54,026 nucleotides of DNA from an uncultured Taibaiella sp. (GCA_937870855.1 CALMWT010000010.1:1-54026), one strand, 5' to 3'; positions 24,921 to 33,957 are shown, counted from the stretch's first letter. The notes: a model not told the origin generated them from the sequence alone. Numbers and translations: made by a program.

Positions 24921-26450
24921 ATGAAACGCGACAGTATAACAACAAGCATTTGGCAGGAAGGAATTGAAAATCACCAACCTGTAAACAACTGGAACAAGGA
25001 TGAAGTGTTTGATGTGCTTGTGGTGGGCGGAGGCATTACCGGATTGACGACTGCACTGCTGTTGCAAACCAATGGTAAAAAGTGCATTCTGGCAGAAGCA
25101 TACAATATTGGTTTTGGTACTACCGGTGGCACAACCGCACATCTGAATACTGTACTCGATAACTCATACGATAATATAGAGAACGACTTTGGAAAAGAGG
25201 GTACAAAAATGGTTGCTTCCGCTACGCGCGAAGCTATAGATCTGGTAGAAGGGTTGCTCTCCAAATACAATATTGACGCTGATTTCGCTTATGAACCCGG
25301 TTACCTTTTCGCAACAACCGATGAAGAAGCCGACCACCTCGAAAAAATTATTGACGCTACCGTTCGCGCAGGTGTAGTTACAAATCCCACTGACCAAATT
25401 CCTATAAGTATGCCTTTTAAAAAAGCTTGCAGGTTTGAATTTCAGGCACGCATTCATCCCACCAAATACATTACCGGACTTGCAAAAGCATTTGAGCAGG
25501 AAGGAGGAACATTGCTGCAACAGTGCATCGTAAACAAGGTAGAAAGTGAGGAATATTTTACTGCCGATACTTCTTTTGGAACAATAAAAGCCCGACTTGT
25601 GGTGTATGCAACGCATATACCGCCGGGCATCAATTTGCTTCATTTTCGTTGTGCGCCTTACCGCAGTTATGTGCAGGCATTCACTTTGAAAAGTGGTGCC
25701 TATCCCACAGGATTGATCTATGACATGAAAGATCCGTACAACTATTATCGCACGCAAAATATCAATGGGCAGGAATACATTATTGCCGGTGGTTACGACC
25801 ATAAAACGGGACATGAAACAAACACCGATCAGGTTTTCCGTGAACAAGAAGCTTACCTGCGCCAGCATTTTGACATAGATCGTATTGACTATAAATGGTC
25901 TTCTCAATTCTTCACAAATACTGATGGACTGCCTTACATAGGCCTGCTACCCGGATATGAGAAAATTTATGTAGGAACAGGTTTTAGCGGCAACGGAATT
26001 ACATTGGGTTCTTTGACCGGAAAAATGATCTGCGAAATGATAACAACCGGACACAGCAAATACGAAAATCTATTTTCACCGAGTCGTATAAAACCAATAG
26101 CGGGCTTTACCGAATTTGTAAAGGAAAATGCTGATGTAATAAGTCAGTTCATAGGCTTGCGACTGAGTTATGAAAAGATCACAGAGTTGGCACAACTTGC
26201 TCCTGGCGAGGCTACGCTCGCAAAATGGGAAGGAAATAAAGTAGCGCTCTATAAAGATGAACAAGGAAAGATACATGCGCTCGATCCTGTTTGTCCTCAT
26301 GCCAAATGTGTTGTGAATTGGAACAGCGCCGAAAAAAGCTGGGACTGTCCTTGTCATGGCTCACGGTTTGCATGCAATGGTGCTTTACTTACAGGTCCGG
26401 CAAGAACGGGATTAACGCAAATAAAGTGGGAAGATATAGAAGGCGATTAA
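24921..26450 (+). CDS. FAD-dependent oxidoreductase fused to a Rieske [2Fe-2S] domain
   Basis: 509 aa. The FAD dinucleotide-binding motif is VVGGGITGLTTALL, with GGGITG at 36-41. A DAO-type core follows (AEAYNIGFGTTGGTTAHLNT; YVGTGFSGNGITLGSLTGKM). The C-terminal ~90 residues are a Rieske domain with C458-P-H460 and C476-P-C478-H479 as cluster ligands. The same architecture occurs in a group of bacterial oxidoreductases of unknown substrate, and the Rieske part probably passes electrons to or from the flavin. No signal peptide is seen, so it is cytoplasmic. It stands alone behind the pdxA terminator. The DAO-type fold suggests an amine or amino-acid-like substrate; this is only inference. Confidence 0.93.
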   Translation: MKRDSITTSIWQEGIENHQPVNNWNKDEVFDVLVVGGGITGLTTALLLQTNGKKCILAEAYNIGFGTTGGTTAHLNTVLDNSYDNIENDFGKEGTKMVASATREAIDLVEGLLSKYNIDADFAYEPGYLFATTDEEADHLEKIIDATVRAGVVTNPTDQIPISMPFKKACRFEFQARIHPTKYITGLAKAFEQEGGTLLQQCIVNKVESEEYFTADTSFGTIKARLVVYATHIPPGINLLHFRCAPYRSYVQAFTLKSGAYPTGLIYDMKDPYNYYRTQNINGQEYIIAGGYDHKTGHETNTDQVFREQEAYLRQHFDIDRIDYKWSSQFFTNTDGLPYIGLLPGYEKIYVGTGFSGNGITLGSLTGKMICEMITTGHSKYENLFSPSRIKPIAGFTEFVKENADVISQFIGLRLSYEKITELAQLAPGEATLAKWEGNKVALYKDEQGKIHALDPVCPHAKCVVNWNSAEKSWDCPCHGSRFACNGALLTGPARTGLTQIKWEDIEGD

Positions 26451-26486
26451 TGAGTCTGTTGCATAATCCTCGGTATCTTTGAAAGT

Positions 26487-26567
26487 ATGGAACCGCTCAG
26501 GATACTTCCGCATTACACCTACTCCGATTACCTGCATTGGGAAGGAAAGTGGGAAATCTGGAAGTGA
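26487..26567 (+). pseudogene. N-terminal remnant of a Uma2-family (DUF820) endonuclease
   Basis: The reading frame starting ATG at 26487 gives MEPLRILPHYTYSDYLHWEG, then KWEIWK and a stop. It closely resembles the N-terminus of Uma2-family PD-(D/E)XK proteins, which open with a P.YTY.DYL.W....WE(L/I)I.G pattern. After about 24 residues the similarity ends and no catalytic core follows, since the M16 gene starts at 26596. A short deletion derivative is the simplest reading. The call rests on about 20 residues. Confidence 0.55.
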
Positions 26568-26582
26568 TCTTCCACGCCTTCC

Positions 26583-26590
26583 TATATTTG
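26583..26590 (+). promoter_or_regulatory. -7 box of the M16 protease promoter
   Basis: TATATTTG matches TAnnTTTG and ends 5 nt before the ATG at 26596. It supports that ATG as the true start, because a longer frame from 26479 would run through this promoter and the Uma2 remnant. Confidence 0.5.
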
Positions 26591-26595
26591 CTCCT

Positions 26596-27837
26596 ATGCA
26601 AATAACTTTCGACCGGTTTACACTTGAGAATGGATTACGGGTTTTAGTACATCAGGATACCACTACACCAATGGTAGCATTTAATGTGCTGTATGATGTG
26701 GGCGCACGCGATGAAGATGCAAGTAAAACAGGCTTCGCGCATTTGTTTGAACATCTGATGTTTGGCGGTTCTGAAAACATTCCATCCTACGATGAACCTT
26801 TGCAAATGGCGGGCGGTGAGAATAATGCTTACACAACCAACGACATTACCAACTACTATATTCAACTACCCATTCAGAATATCGAAACGGCTTTCTGGTT
26901 GGAAAGCGACCGTTTAAAAAGCCTTGCATTCAACGACAAAAGTCTGGACGTGCAAAGAAAAGTGGTAAGCGAAGAATTTAAAGAACACTATCTCAATAAA
27001 CCGTATGGAGACACCTGGCATCATTTACGTCAACTTGCCTACCAGCAACATCCTTATCAATGGATGACCATAGGTAAAGAACTAAAACATATTGAAGAGG
27101 CAAAACTTGAGGATGTAAAAGCTTTCTTCTTTAAACATTACAGACCCGGAAATGCGGTGCTTTGCGTAGCTGGAAATGTAACTACGGAACAGATAAAGCA
27201 ACTTGCGGAAAAGTGGTTTGGAGATATTCCTGCCGGAGAAAAATATTCACGAAACATTCCTAAAGAACCTGCTCAAATAGACGCGCGGGTGCAAACAGTG
27301 TATGCAGATGTGCCGCTTGATGCTATCTACAAAGCCTGGCATATAGACGGCAGGCTTTCACCATCGTACTATGCAGCCGACCTCATAACGGAAATTATGG
27401 GTAATGGTTTCGCTTCACGTCTTTATCAGCGGCTGGTAAAGGAACAACAACTGTTCAGCAATATCAGTTGCTATCACACCGGCAGCCTCGATCCTGGCTT
27501 GCTAATAGTAGAAGGGAAAATTGTAGAAGGAGTAGCGATAGAAAAAGCAAACGAAGCCGTAGAAAAAGAGATGCTGGCACTGGCAGAAAATGGCGTGACG
27601 GAAGATGAATTGTCGAAGGCAAAAAACAAGATTGAAGCAATGATTGAGTTTGAGGACATGAGTATTCTTTCCCGCGCAAACAACCTTGCTTTTTATGAAT
27701 TACTTGGCGATGCCGATTTGATAAATTCCGAACTGGAGCGGTACCAAAATGTAACTGCGGCGTTTCTGCAAGAGACCGCACGAAATATTTTTCGCCCGGA
27801 AAACTGTAGCACTTTGCTTTATCGAAAAAAAATTTAG
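26596..27837 (+). CDS. M16-family zinc metalloprotease
   Basis: 413 aa from the ATG at 26596. The inverted zinc motif HLFEH is at residues 49-53 (H49, E52 catalytic base, H53), with the third ligand in the VVSEEFKEH segment about 75 residues later. GGENNAYTTNDITNYY is the conserved substrate-cleft loop. The second half (AWHIDGRLSPSYYAADLI, GNGFASRLYQRLVKE) is the inactive M16 domain C. No signal peptide is seen with this start, so it may be cytoplasmic, although many Bacteroidota relatives are exported. The usual M16B partner protease is not adjacent. Confidence 0.92.
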   Translation: MQITFDRFTLENGLRVLVHQDTTTPMVAFNVLYDVGARDEDASKTGFAHLFEHLMFGGSENIPSYDEPLQMAGGENNAYTTNDITNYYIQLPIQNIETAFWLESDRLKSLAFNDKSLDVQRKVVSEEFKEHYLNKPYGDTWHHLRQLAYQQHPYQWMTIGKELKHIEEAKLEDVKAFFFKHYRPGNAVLCVAGNVTTEQIKQLAEKWFGDIPAGEKYSRNIPKEPAQIDARVQTVYADVPLDAIYKAWHIDGRLSPSYYAADLITEIMGNGFASRLYQRLVKEQQLFSNISCYHTGSLDPGLLIVEGKIVEGVAIEKANEAVEKEMLALAENGVTEDELSKAKNKIEAMIEFEDMSILSRANNLAFYELLGDADLINSELERYQNVTAAFLQETARNIFRPENCSTLLYRKKI

Positions 27838-27845
27838 CGCACAAA

Positions 27846-29348
27846 TTACCTGATATACTTTCCCACAAAGGGCAAACTCTTCAACTCATTTCTTTCACGA
27901 AGGAATACGATGAAAAAGAATGTTCCGAATAGCAATGTGCCTGTAGATAAACGAATAGGAATGTTGGAAACGTATTGATTAATACCCCACTGAAGGAAAA
28001 AAACCAGGAGCATAATACCGAGATAGCCCGATAATTTGCGGGTTTGATAAGGTATCGGATAATACTTCTGCCCCCAATAGTAAGAAAGAACGAGCATTAC
28101 ACCGTTGCATAACAATGTGCCCCAGGCGCAGGCATTATAACTCCAGATGGGAATAAATATCCAGTTGAAAACGACAGTTATTACTGAACCGATCAACACT
28201 ATGTAAGTTCCGAATTGGGTTTTGTCGGTGAGTTTATACCACACTGTAAGATTGTAGTAAATGCCTATAAAAATGTAGGACAACAAAAGAATAGGCACGA
28301 GGTGCATTGCCTCTCGATATTCTGCCGGCACATAGTATTTCCACACGTCAATGAACAGTACTACATTCAAAAACATCAACGCCAGCAACAACACAAGCCA
28401 CTTCATTACTCGTGCATACGTCTGGGGCGCATTTTTTTCATGCGATACCGAAAAGAAAAATGGTTCCGCCGCCATTTTAAACGCCTGAATAAATAGATTG
28501 ATTACAATAGACAAGCGCAGGGCGGCAGTATAAAAACCAATCAGTCGCAACGATTCTTTTTCAGGAGCAGGATAAAGATGTTTGAACATTACGCGGTTCA
28601 ATCCTTCATTCATCCAGCCTGCAAAACCCGTGATGAGAATAGGAAATCCATAGCGAAAAACTTTGCGAAACAATTCACCATCAATTGCCGGACGATAGTC
28701 TTTCAATTCTTTCACAAGCAACAACAATGTAACCACTGCCTGTAGCATGTTTGCAAAAAGAATAAAACCTATTCCCCAATGATATTGATACCAGGAAGCA
28801 AAGGCGCTTTCAGGAATTTGGCTTGCAACATCATCTCCAAAACTGAACAGAAAAACTACCGTAGATACAAATACAAGTATTCCGGCAATCTTTGTAAAAG
28901 CATATTTCTTCGGGCGATTTTCCTGCCGCAATTTTGCATAAGGCAAAGCGGAAAAAGTATCTAAACCAATAATTGCTGCGCACCAGGCCACGTATTCTAA
29001 ATGGCTATGAAATCCTGCAAAATCTGCGATCTGATTACGAAAAAGATAGAGCAGCACACTAAAAGCGAGTGTGCTTATCAATATCATGGTGAGCTGTGTG
29101 CGGTAAAGTTTTAGCTTGTCTTCAGTCTTACTAAAACGGAAATAGGAAGTTTCCATTCCGTAGGTATAAAGCACATTCATAATCGGGAAGAGCGAATAGA
29201 TATAGCTCTGTTGCCCGAAAACAACTTGTCCTTCGTAGCTGGTAAGAGTGTAAGCGAGATAAGGTGTGAGTAAATAAGTGAGCAGTCGCGCGGCAATATT
29301 GCTCACGCCATACCACATTGTTTGCCCGGCAAGTTTTTTAAGAGACAT
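27846..29348 (-). CDS. polysaccharide flippase (Wzx/MATE-like, oligosaccharide flippase family)
   Basis: 500 aa with about 14 membrane helices. The N-terminus KKLAGQTMWYGVSNIAARLLTYLLTPYLAYTL is typical of RfbX/PST exporters, and FRKVFRYGFPILITGFAGWMNEG is the second-half signature. It would move lipid-linked glycans across the inner membrane. No glycosyltransferase genes are nearby. It lies downstream of korB, separated by a palindromic repeat element; its stop is only 9 nt from the convergent M16 gene. Confidence 0.92.
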   Translation of the reverse strand: MSLKKLAGQTMWYGVSNIAARLLTYLLTPYLAYTLTSYEGQVVFGQQSYIYSLFPIMNVLYTYGMETSYFRFSKTEDKLKLYRTQLTMILISTLAFSVLLYLFRNQIADFAGFHSHLEYVAWCAAIIGLDTFSALPYAKLRQENRPKKYAFTKIAGILVFVSTVVFLFSFGDDVASQIPESAFASWYQYHWGIGFILFANMLQAVVTLLLLVKELKDYRPAIDGELFRKVFRYGFPILITGFAGWMNEGLNRVMFKHLYPAPEKESLRLIGFYTAALRLSIVINLFIQAFKMAAEPFFFSVSHEKNAPQTYARVMKWLVLLLALMFLNVVLFIDVWKYYVPAEYREAMHLVPILLLSYIFIGIYYNLTVWYKLTDKTQFGTYIVLIGSVITVVFNWIFIPIWSYNACAWGTLLCNGVMLVLSYYWGQKYYPIPYQTRKLSGYLGIMLLVFFLQWGINQYVSNIPIRLSTGTLLFGTFFFIVFLRERNELKSLPFVGKYIR

Positions 29349-29481
29349 AAGCCCCCTCCCGACCTCCCCCGAAAGGGGAGGAGTTGTAGCGAGTGATTAA
29401 CCAGGTATAATGCATCAGAGTTGCGTTTTATATTTATGCAAACACACCTCCCTCTCCTTCGGAGAGGGTTGGGGAGAGGCA
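29349..29481. repeat. composite palindromic repeat (REP-like), intergenic copy
   Basis: Two GC-rich palindromic halves flank an AT-rich centre. The left half (29350-29384) reads CCCCCTCCCGACCTCCCCC, then GAAAGGGGAGG. The right half (29448-29480) reads CCCTCTCCTTCGGAGAGGG, then TTGGGGAGAGGC. The right half matches the reverse complement of mfd 47182-47213 at about 30 of 32 positions. It fills the whole gap between korB and the flippase gene. Confidence 0.9.
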
Positions 29482-29482
29482 G

Positions 29483-30532
29483 CTACTCAATCACCCATGT
29501 CTCTTTTCCTGCCAGTAATTTGTCGAGGTTGCCTTTTCCTTTTACGGCTGTTATTTCTTCAAGTTGTAAGTTCAACGCGTCTTCATAAGTAGCACGATCA
29601 CTTTCAAAGAACACACCCATCGGACGCGGGAAATGTCCCTCTGTATAAGGGTCATCAAAAAATCTTGTTAGGATCTGCGCTTTGAAAAAATCGCGTTCGT
29701 CATGTTTCCAAAGATCGTCTGCGCTGTAACCATCATTCAGGCTCACCAGTTTTGGTTTATATCCGTCAAGAATAATTCCTTTATCACGATTCGCTCCGTA
29801 TACCAAAGGCTGGCCTTGCTCTAAGAATAAAACTTCTTCCGCCTTCGATCCTTTCTCTGTAAAAATTTCAAAAGCGCCATCGTTGAAGATGTTACAGTTC
29901 TGATAGATTTCCAGAAATGACGCGCCGTGATGTGCGTGAGAGCGAAGCAACATTTGCTGTAAATGTTTCGGATCGCGATCCATGCTGCGGGCAATAAAAC
30001 TTGCATCCGCACCAAGTGCTAATGCCAAAGGGTTGAAGGGATGATCCAAACTTCCCATGGGCGTTGACTTCGTTACTTTATTTGTTTCTGATGTGGGGGA
30101 ATATTGTCCTTTGGTCAAACCGTAGATCTGGTTGTTGAACAGCAAAACATTTACATCAAAATTCCTACGCAGCAAATGAATAGTATGATTACCGCCAATA
30201 CTCAAACTATCACCATCACCCGTTACGATCCACACACTCAATTCCGGGCGAGTAGCTTTCAATCCTGAGGCAATTGCCGTAGCACGACCATGGATGGAGT
30301 GCATGCCATAAGTATTCATGTAATAGGGGAAACGCGAACTACACCCAATACCGGAAATGATTACAAAATTCTCTTTCGGAATGCCTAGCGTAGGAAATAC
30401 TTTCTGCACCTGCGCCAATATCGAATAATCGCCACAGCCCGGACACCACCGAACTTCCTGATCGGTAGAAAAATCTTTTGCGGTAAGGGGCGCTGTACCA
30501 GCGGCGGCCAGCGGCGTTGCAACTTCACTCAT
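29483..30532 (-). CDS. korB: 2-oxoacid:ferredoxin oxidoreductase, beta subunit
   Basis: 349 aa from the ATG at 30532 (seven codons inside the longest frame), chosen because a -7 box lies just upstream. Iron-sulfur/TPP motifs: VRWCPGCGDYS with C30 and C33, GIGCSSR at 61-67, and the thiamine-diphosphate motif GDGDS at 105-109 followed by LLFNNQIYGLTKGQYSPTS. This is the pattern of KorB, which with KorA turns 2-oxoglutarate into succinyl-CoA using ferredoxin. A pyruvate or branched-chain variant cannot be excluded. The alpha subunit (korA), usually adjacent, is not in this window. Confidence 0.93.
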   Translation of the reverse strand: MSEVATPLAAAGTAPLTAKDFSTDQEVRWCPGCGDYSILAQVQKVFPTLGIPKENFVIISGIGCSSRFPYYMNTYGMHSIHGRATAIASGLKATRPELSVWIVTGDGDSLSIGGNHTIHLLRRNFDVNVLLFNNQIYGLTKGQYSPTSETNKVTKSTPMGSLDHPFNPLALALGADASFIARSMDRDPKHLQQMLLRSHAHHGASFLEIYQNCNIFNDGAFEIFTEKGSKAEEVLFLEQGQPLVYGANRDKGIILDGYKPKLVSLNDGYSADDLWKHDERDFFKAQILTRFFDDPYTEGHFPRPMGVFFESDRATYEDALNLQLEEITAVKGKGNLDKLLAGKETWVIE

Positions 30533-30550
30533 AAAAATCCAAATACGGCG

Positions 30551-30558
30551 CAAATTTA
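30551..30558 (-). promoter_or_regulatory. -7 box of the korB promoter
   Basis: TAAATTTG on the minus strand matches TAnnTTTG and lies 18 nt upstream of the korB ATG. It is in the 110-bp divergent region shared with murI. A TTTTTACC stretch about 20 nt upstream may act as a weak -33 element. Confidence 0.5.
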
Positions 30559-30663
30559 CGGGTTATAAAGGAGGTGGTAAAAATTGATAGGTGAGCGCGT
30601 GGGAGTTTTGTGATTATGTTGATTGTTTCAAAATCTTCTGGATAGCATATAACTTCGGCTTCA

Positions 30664-31488
30664 ATGAATCAAGCTCCCATCGGCATATTCGACAGCGGTT
30701 ACGGCGGACTCACAGTGTTTCGATCAATAAAAGAAAAGCTGCCGCAATACGATTACATCTACCTTGGCGATAATGCACGCGCACCTTATGGCAATCGCTC
30801 GTTTGAAACTGTGCATGAATATACGCTGGAGTGTGTTCGATGGTTCTTTAAGATGGGTTGTCCACTAGTTATATTGGCTTGTAATACTGCTTCTGCAAAG
30901 GCCTTACGCACTATTCAACAACAAGACTTGTCCAATATTGATGCAGAGAAACGTGTACTTGGTGTGATCCGTCCCACAGCAGAAGTGATAGGGAATTATA
31001 CAAAGACGAAACATGTAGGTGTACTCGGCACAAAAGGAACCATTGCTTCAGAATCTTACCCTATAGAGATAGAAAAATTTTTCCCGGATGTAAAAGTGCA
31101 TCAGTTGGCTTGCCTTATGTGGGTGCCGCTCATCGAAAACAGAGAATACGATAATGAAGGTGCCGACTACTATGTGAGGAAATACCTCGATAAATTACTT
31201 GCGCAATCAAACCAAATAGACACCATACTTCTTGCTTGCACACATTATCCTTTGCTTATAGAAAAGATCAGGAAACATCTTCCTGAAAACATACAGGTAG
31301 TTGCGCAGGGAGATATAGTTGCCAGCAGTCTTGATGATTACTTACACCGACATCCTGAAATAGAAAATCGTGTTACAAAAAACAGCAGCGTTCGTTTCTT
31401 CACTACCGATGATGTGAATGATTTTAATGAACATGCTTCTGTATTTTTTGGAGAGGAGGTGAGTGCGGAGCATTTGGACCTTAATTGA
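30664..31488 (+). CDS. murI: glutamate racemase
   Basis: 274 aa. IGIFDSGYGGLTV at residues 6-18 and GDNARAPYGNRS at 35-46 are family signatures. The two catalytic cysteines are C73 in ILACNTASA and C192 in LLACTHYPLL. It makes D-glutamate for peptidoglycan in the cytoplasm. It is divergent from korB. The DNA after the stop carries degenerate repeat sequence (CGCAACGAGCGCAACGAAAA) and no clear terminator on this strand. Confidence 0.96.
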   Translation: MNQAPIGIFDSGYGGLTVFRSIKEKLPQYDYIYLGDNARAPYGNRSFETVHEYTLECVRWFFKMGCPLVILACNTASAKALRTIQQQDLSNIDAEKRVLGVIRPTAEVIGNYTKTKHVGVLGTKGTIASESYPIEIEKFFPDVKVHQLACLMWVPLIENREYDNEGADYYVRKYLDKLLAQSNQIDTILLACTHYPLLIEKIRKHLPENIQVVAQGDIVASSLDDYLHRHPEIENRVTKNSSVRFFTTDDVNDFNEHASVFFGEEVSAEHLDLN

Positions 31489-31604
31489 CTTTCTCGCAAC
31501 GAGCGCAACGAAAACAACGGAGGCACAGATCAGGAAGGTGTAAAGAATGAGATTGGGAAAGGGCGTGGAGAAAAGCATTGAGTTGCACATCAACGCAGAG
31601 GAAA

Positions 31605-31835
31605 TCAAAACAGCGTTCGTCCTGAAATGTACAATTGCATTATCTGAACTTGTATTAGAAGAATCACTTGGCATACCGCGAATGTGAGAAAAAGCACGTT
31701 GAGATAACGTTGCTTGAACGAAAAATTTTTGTTCGGAATAATAGCGATTATTGTACCTATCCATAACCCATGAAGCAAAAAGAAAGCCACAAACAAAAGC
31801 GGGATATCAAATAGGAAAAGATTAGCCAAGCACAT
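31605..31835 (-). CDS. small hydrophobic protein, doubtful
   Basis: 76 aa with two clear hydrophobic stretches (IPLLFVAFFLLHGLWIGTIIAII and LNVLFLTFAVCQVILLIQVQI) joined by a basic loop PNKNFSFKQRYLN, which would suit a two-helix membrane hairpin. It lies in the 620-bp space between murI and pyrG. No homologue is recognised and there is no clear ribosome-binding site. The composition is plausible for a real gene, but it may be a chance frame. Confidence 0.35.
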   Translation of the reverse strand: MCLANLFLFDIPLLFVAFFLLHGLWIGTIIAIIPNKNFSFKQRYLNVLFLTFAVCQVILLIQVQIMQLYISGRTLF

Positions 31836-31846
31836 AAGGAGTGCTG

Positions 31847-31927
31847 CTATTTGATATCTTCTTCTTTTTTTGAGAAGACTTTTTTCTTAAGCCGCGAGTG
31901 CGCAATATCCTCAAATATCTCTGCCAT
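31847..31927 (-). CDS. possible 26-aa charged peptide
   Basis: ATG at 31927 gives MAEIFEDIAHSRLKKKVFSK then KEEDIK and stop, 11 nt before the start of the small hydrophobic frame on the same strand. The sequence is amphipathic and highly charged. The tandem arrangement is the only hint that either frame is real; the two could be a decayed gene. Confidence 0.2.
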   Translation of the reverse strand: MAEIFEDIAHSRLKKKVFSKKEEDIK

Positions 31928-31985
31928 TAGAATGTAATAAAGATAATAATAATGACATTCTCGCTATCATAAGATCAAGCGCTTC

Positions 31986-32026
31986 AAAAAAGAAAAAAGC
32001 TCCCTAAGATTTTTCTCAGTGAGCTT
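31986..32026 (-). terminator. rho-independent terminator of pyrG
   Basis: Minus-strand RNA: AAGCUC, A, CUGAGA, loop AAAA, UCUUAG, G, GAGCUU (12 pairs with one mismatch), followed by UUUUCUUUUUUG. It lies about 85 nt after the pyrG stop, beyond the perfect palindrome at 32031-32078. Confidence 0.88.
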
Positions 32027-32030
32027 GTGT

Positions 32031-32078
32031 TCTCTGTGCACTCTGTGTGAAACCAATTTCACACAGAGTGCACAGAGA
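32031..32078. repeat. perfect 22-bp inverted repeat
   Basis: Arms at 32031-32052 and 32057-32078 are exact reverse complements (TCTCTGTGCACTCTGTGTGA, then AA) around a CCAA loop. The arm is nearly the same as the TCTCTGTGCCCTCCGTGTGA piece of the 113-bp array unit. It lies in the 3' region of pyrG, before the terminator. It has no U-tract of its own. Confidence 0.93.
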
Positions 32079-32109
32079 TAATGAGTCGCAGAGAAGCTGT
32101 GTGAAAAAA

Positions 32110-33768
32110 CTACCCTTCCACCACACTCTGCTCATAAGCAAGGTGTGCGCTGTTAGCATTTCTTTGCTCTTGCGCTTCTTTTGCAGCTTTTACAAATGCC
32201 ACAAAAAGCGGGTGCGGGTTTTCTACTGTACTCTTATACTCCGGGTGAAACTGCACACCGATGAAGAAAGGATGATCGGGTACTTCAACGATTTCCACGA
32301 GACCAGTCTTGGGGTTTTTACCTACGGGTATCATGCCGCCTTTTTCGAAAGCTTCAAAATATTCATTGTTGAATTCATAACGATGGCGATGGCGTTCATT
32401 GATGTGGGTAGAACCGTAAATAGACGCGGTTTTTGAATCGCTGCGCAACTCACAATCGTAAGAGCCGAGGCGCATAGTGCCGCCCATCTGCGTAATGCTT
32501 TTCTGCTCTTCCATCATATCAATTACAGCTTCGTTGGTATCAGAATTCATTTCAGTAGAATGCGCCTTTTCCATACCGAGTACATTACGTGCAAACTCTA
32601 CACAAGCCATCTGCATACCGAGACAAATACCGAAGAAAGGAATTTTGTTCTCACGTGCATAGCGTATAGCATCTATCTTTCCTTCTATGCCACGACTACC
32701 AAAACCTGGAGCTACCAACACAGCATCAAGCTGCTGCATTTTTTCTGCGGCATTGTCGGTGGTGAGATATTCGGAATGAATGTTCTTCACCTCAACCTTG
32801 CATTCGTTGACCGCGCCAGCATGAATGAAGGCTTCAAGAATAGATTTGTAAGCGTCCTGCAACTCCACATATTTTCCGATAAGCCCGATGGTAACTTTCG
32901 ATTTCGGATAACGCAGCTTATTTAAAAACTCTTTCCATTTGGTGAGAGAAGGTTCTTCGCCAATAGGATAACCAAGTTTTTGCAAACAGATTACATCAAG
33001 CTTTTCGCGCATCATTTCGAGTGGCACACTATAAATAGTATCGGCATCCAATGCTTCGATAACTGCATCTTTCGTTACGTTGCAAAACAGAGCAATCTTA
33101 CTTTTCAGTTCTTTGTATAAAGGCTCTTCTGTGCGGCAAACGAGAATATCGGGATTCAGTCCGTTCTCACTCATCATCTTCACAGAGTGCTGTGTGGGCT
33201 TTGTTTTTAGTTCTTTCGCAGCTTTGAGGTAGGGAATCAATGTTAGATGAATGACAAGACAATTCTCATCTCCTTTTTCCCATTTCAACTGACGAACCGC
33301 TTCGATGTAAGGAAGACTTTCGATGTCGCCAACTGTTCCGCCAAGCTCTGTAATGACTATGTCGTATTGGTTGTTCTGTCCGAGCAAGGTCATGCGCCGC
33401 TTTATCTCATCGGTGATGTGTGGAATCACCTGAACTGTTTTTCCGAGAAAAGCGCCTTCACGCTCTTTGTTGATTACGTATTGGTAAATGCGACCAGTGG
33501 TAACATTATTTGCCTGCGAAGTATAAGTGTTCAGGAAACGCTCGTAGTGACCAAGATCGAGATCGGTTTCTGCGCCATCTTCCGTTACATAACATTCGCC
33601 ATGCTCATAAGGATTGAGCGTGCCGGGATCTACGTTGATGTAAGGATCAAATTTTTGAATGGTAGTGCGAAAGCCACGTGCCTGAAGCAGTTTGGCGAGT
33701 GAAGCTGCAATAATTCCTTTTCCTAGTGATGAAGTAACGCCTCCGGTTACAAAAATATATTTAGTCAT
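32110..33768 (-). CDS. pyrG: CTP synthase
   Basis: 552 aa, normal length. The N-terminal synthase domain begins [18 protein letters not shown] with the ATP-binding [10 protein letters not shown] at 9-18, followed by [20 protein letters not shown] and [10 protein letters not shown]. The C-terminal glutamine amidotransferase domain has the nucleophile Cys in [11 protein letters not shown] (about 385) and the His/Glu pair in [10 protein letters not shown]. It converts UTP to CTP with ammonia from glutamine. It has its own promoter and terminator. Confidence 0.98.
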   Translation of the reverse strand: MTKYIFVTGGVTSSLGKGIIAASLAKLLQARGFRTTIQKFDPYINVDPGTLNPYEHGECYVTEDGAETDLDLGHYERFLNTYTSQANNVTTGRIYQYVINKEREGAFLGKTVQVIPHITDEIKRRMTLLGQNNQYDIVITELGGTVGDIESLPYIEAVRQLKWEKGDENCLVIHLTLIPYLKAAKELKTKPTQHSVKMMSENGLNPDILVCRTEEPLYKELKSKIALFCNVTKDAVIEALDADTIYSVPLEMMREKLDVICLQKLGYPIGEEPSLTKWKEFLNKLRYPKSKVTIGLIGKYVELQDAYKSILEAFIHAGAVNECKVEVKNIHSEYLTTDNAAEKMQQLDAVLVAPGFGSRGIEGKIDAIRYARENKIPFFGICLGMQMACVEFARNVLGMEKAHSTEMNSDTNEAVIDMMEEQKSITQMGGTMRLGSYDCELRSDSKTASIYGSTHINERHRHRYEFNNEYFEAFEKGGMIPVGKNPKTGLVEIVEVPDHPFFIGVQFHPEYKSTVENPHPLFVAFVKAAKEAQEQRNANSAHLAYEQSVVEG

Positions 33769-33849
33769 AACGCTCCTGTTTGATAGACCGGTGCGCAGCT
33801 GATAAAAAACAATAAATTTTATTGGGAGTATCTAACTGTAGCGGTCGTG

Positions 33850-33882
33850 CAAAGATAGGAGAATGGAGGGGAAATACACGAA
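33850..33882 (-). promoter_or_regulatory. promoter of pyrG
   Basis: On the minus strand TTCG (33882-33879), a 21-nt spacer and TATCTTTG (33857-33850), the last an exact TAnnTTTG. The start would be about 75 nt upstream of the pyrG ATG, the longest leader in this window and one that could carry nucleotide-responsive control. No hairpin leader was clearly identified. Confidence 0.6.
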
Positions 33883-33957
33883 CAGAAATGGTTTGGTTTT
33901 GAAGGGGATTTGAACATCTTAAAACGAGAAAATGCTTAACAATATTGACTTTATCTT

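Noticed and set aside
31342..31764. 140-aa minus-strand ORF overlapping the end of murI
   Set aside because: It overlaps conserved murI codons antisense and has no family pattern.
32031..32078. Terminator of pyrG
   Set aside because: The perfect palindrome has no U-tract; a better terminator with a long U-run follows at 31986-32026.
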